Shown: piece by piece, positions 6,756 through 8,111 of the stretch | How positions within the stretch are numbered: position 1 is the first letter of the stretch | Layout: each line of letters starts with the position of its first letter | Assembly (NCBI GenBank): GCA_030040175.1 | Contig: JASHUF010000485.1 | Coordinates: 1-8,111 of the forward strand | Length of the DNA: 8,111 nt | Direction of reading: 5' to 3' | Source: Acidobacteriaceae bacterium | GTDB lineage: Bacteria > Acidobacteriota > Terriglobia > Terriglobales > Acidobacteriaceae | Position numbers and translations under genes: made by a program | The notes under the pieces: generated by a model | Told to the model about the DNA's origin: nothing | Database searches by the model: none | The model's input: only the letters and a program-made list of their open reading frames with translations

Positions 6756-7173
6756 GTATCTGGTGGTAGGGGGGTGGGCCGTTGGTTTTTACTCCGAGCC
6801 ACGATCCACCAAAGACATCGATCTCTTCATTCGATCAGAAATAAGGAATAGCGAGGCCGTATTCCGAGCGCTCGCGGAGTTCGGCGCCCCAATCGCCGGG
6901 CTCACTCCGTCCGATTTCAGAGATCAGCCCAGTTCCATTTTTCAGCTCGGTTTTTCTCCGGCGCGCGCCGATATCCTGCAGTCCATTGACGGCGTGGACT
7001 TCGAATCGGCCTGGAAGAACCGTGTAAGGTTCACGCTCGATGGAGTCGAGGTGAATGTCATTTCTTCTCAACAGCTGATCGAGAACAAACTAAAATCGGG
7101 GCGGCTAAGCGATCTGGCGGATGTGGAAGCCATCCGCGACGCGGACGAGGCAAATCGCAAGAAAAAAGAGTAA
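6697..7173 (+). CDS. Minimal nucleotidyltransferase-fold protein (MNT/AbiEii-like)
   Basis: This 158-residue cytoplasmic protein has the polymerase-beta-type nucleotidyltransferase fold. The signature is visible: YLVVGGWAVGFYSEPRSTKDIDLFI (21-45), with the glycine pair G25-G26 and the metal-binding acids D40 and D42. A likely third acid is D92 in SPARADIL (87-94). A C-terminal ENKLKSGRLSDLADVEAI (129-146) block resembles the K-x-x-x-R-x-K/S-D-x-x-D motif of AbiEii/DUF6036-type proteins. Such proteins transfer nucleotides to RNA or protein targets and are often toxin or antitoxin components; the substrate here is unknown. The start ATG at 6697 is preceded by AAGGGG (6681-6686) inside the upstream gene and begins just before the fold. 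A longer reading from 6631 has no homology support. The gene is more AT-rich than its neighbours, consistent with transfer. Confidence 0.85.
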   Translation: MTLPEDLRQLLLALNAHGVEYLVVGGWAVGFYSEPRSTKDIDLFIRSEIRNSEAVFRALAEFGAPIAGLTPSDFRDQPSSIFQLGFSPARADILQSIDGVDFESAWKNRVRFTLDGVEVNVISSQQLIENKLKSGRLSDLADVEAIRDADEANRKKKE

Positions 7174-7263
7174 CTCTTCGCGTTGCAGAGGAGGATTTCG
7201 CGCGCGATGGACGCGGCGATTCCTTGTCTCTCACCCTGCCCGGGGAAGCCAGCGGTCCGCCCC
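7174..7263. other. Gap between convergent genes, no clear terminator
   Basis: These 90 bases separate the stops of the nucleotidyltransferase gene (plus) and gyrA (minus). No stable hairpin with a T-run was found on either strand, and no tRNA-like or repeat structure is evident. Purine-rich gaggagg-like bases (7190-7197) precede no usable gene. Confidence 0.4.
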
Positions 7264-8111
7264 TCACTGCAGCAGCGTCCCCTGCTCCCCGTCGTGATTG
7301 CCATTGCCGTTGCCGTTCACCTCTTCCGGCGGAATGATGACGGCGGCAGCGACCTTGTCTTCGGGCTCCAGGCTGAGCAGGCGCACGCCTTGCGTGGCGC
7401 GGCCGGCGGAGCGCACGGTCTTGGTGTCGATGCGGATGATTTTGCCGAACTGGCTGATCACCATCAGCTCCGAGGTGTCGTCCACCATCTGAATGGAGTT
7501 CACGCGGCCCACGCGCTCGGTGACGGCCAGGTTCTTCACCCCCTTGCCGCCGCGCGCCTGCAGCCGGTACTCCTCCACATCAGTGCGCTTGCCAAAGCCG
7601 TTTTCCGTGACCGAGAGAATGCGGTAAGCGCCGGGCGCGTGCTCCTTGGGCGTGACTGCTACGCCAATGACGTAATCGTTCTTGGTGAGCTCGATGCCGC
7701 GCACGCCGTAGGCGGGACGGCCCATGGAGCGCACATCGCCCTCGTCGAAGCGGATGCCCATGCCCAGGTGCGTGGCCAGGAAGATGAGCTGCGACCCGTC
7801 AGTGATGCGCGCGGCCACCAGCTCGTCGTCGGTGTCGATGCCGATGGCGATGATGCCGCGAGCCATCACGTTGGAGAAATCCTTGAGCGGCGTCTTCTTC
7901 ACCGTGCCTTTTTGCGTGGCAAAGAAAATGTACTTGCTTTCTTCCTCCAGATCGCGCACCGGAAGAATCGCGCACACCTTTTCGCCCGTTTGCAGATCGA
8001 GCAGGCTCTGGATCGACTTGCCCTTGCCTGCGGCGCCCACGTCGGGAATCTCGTACACCTTGAGCCAGTAGACCTTGCCGCGGTTCGAGAAGCACAGCAC
8101 GGTGTCGTGCG
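7264..8111 (-). CDS. gyrA: DNA gyrase subunit A, C-terminal domain (5' part outside window)
   Basis: GyrA is the breakage-reunion subunit of the A2B2 gyrase that introduces negative supercoils using ATP. Only ~282 C-terminal residues are here; the catalytic tyrosine and winged-helix domains lie beyond base 8111. The visible part is the DNA-wrapping beta-pinwheel: HDTVLCFSNRGKVYWLKVYE, GTVKKTPLKDFSN, GIRFDEGDVRSMGRPAYGVRGI and GFGKRTDVEEYRLQARGGKG, repeating the six-blade pattern. A GyrA-box-like QARGGKG is encoded at 7540-7560; the principal GyrA box normally precedes the HDTVLCF segment and would be outside the window. The frame stays open to the edge, so the GTG at 8098-8100 is an internal codon, not the start. 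The extreme C-terminus is a short Asn-Gly-rich tail (VNGNGNGNHDGEQGTLLQ), unlike the acidic tail of E. coli GyrA. The stop is TGA at 7264-7266. Confidence 0.96.
   Translation of the reverse strand, partial: HDTVLCFSNRGKVYWLKVYEIPDVGAAGKGKSIQSLLDLQTGEKVCAILPVRDLEEESKYIFFATQKGTVKKTPLKDFSNVMARGIIAIGIDTDDELVAARITDGSQLIFLATHLGMGIRFDEGDVRSMGRPAYGVRGIELTKNDYVIGVAVTPKEHAPGAYRILSVTENGFGKRTDVEEYRLQARGGKGVKNLAVTERVGRVNSIQMVDDTSELMVISQFGKIIRIDTKTVRSAGRATQGVRLLSLEPEDKVAAAVIIPPEEVNGNGNGNHDGEQGTLLQ
7297..7317 (-). repeat. Short AAYGGC tandem repeat in the gyrA tail
   Basis: Three and a half copies of a 6-base unit (attgcc/gttgcc on the plus strand, AAYGGC in the coding sense) encode Asn-Gly-Asn-Gly-Asn-Gly-Asn near the GyrA C-terminus. 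Such a unit can expand or contract by slippage without breaking the frame, and it lies beyond the folded beta-pinwheel. Confidence 0.7.

Noticed and set aside
7540..7560. QARGGKG taken as the principal GyrA box in an unusual position
   Set aside because: A second box-like motif at this blade is common in other bacterial GyrA proteins, and the main box is expected just outside the window.

Overview
This is a dense, GC-rich bacterial chromosomal window in which almost every base is coding. Housekeeping genes (fmt, rsmB, menG, gyrA) sit next to a soil-type accessory patch. A menaquinone methyltransferase, a kinase-less PASTA protein beside fmt-rsmB, a PL5 alginate lyase and strong GC bias together suggest a soil Acidobacteriota (Terriglobia-like) genome. 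This assignment is an inference from gene content, because no marker in the window fixes the taxon.

Layout. (1) Positions 1-1626, plus strand: the 3' end of fmt, then rsmB five bases later, a translation/ribosome-maturation pair. (2) Positions 1654-5235, minus strand: a tightly packed run transcribed menG -> CDF metal transporter -> PASTA membrane protein -> UPF0303 (HbpS/GlcG-like) protein, with gaps of 6-20 bases, probably one operon. It converges on rsmB with only 27 bases between the stop codons. (3) Positions 5332-6459, minus strand: a secreted AlgL-type alginate lyase with its own start region. (4) Positions 6537-7173, plus strand: a two-gene module in which a 72-residue charged protein overlaps a 158-residue minimal nucleotidyltransferase by 59 bases. 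This patch is more AT-rich than its surroundings and is the best candidate for a little-described system. (5) Positions 7264-8111, minus strand: the C-terminal beta-pinwheel part of gyrA, whose 5' part lies outside the window.

The genes do not form one pathway. fmt/rsmB serve translation initiation and 16S rRNA modification. menG completes menaquinone. The CDF transporter probably exports divalent metal and has an unusually long cytoplasmic tail with three similar-looking domains. The PASTA protein is anchored in the membrane and faces the periplasm. The alginate lyase acts on uronate polysaccharide outside the cytoplasm. The nucleotidyltransferase pair looks like an inserted accessory unit between algL and gyrA. 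No RNA genes, CRISPR arrays, insertion sequences or convincing intrinsic terminators were seen.
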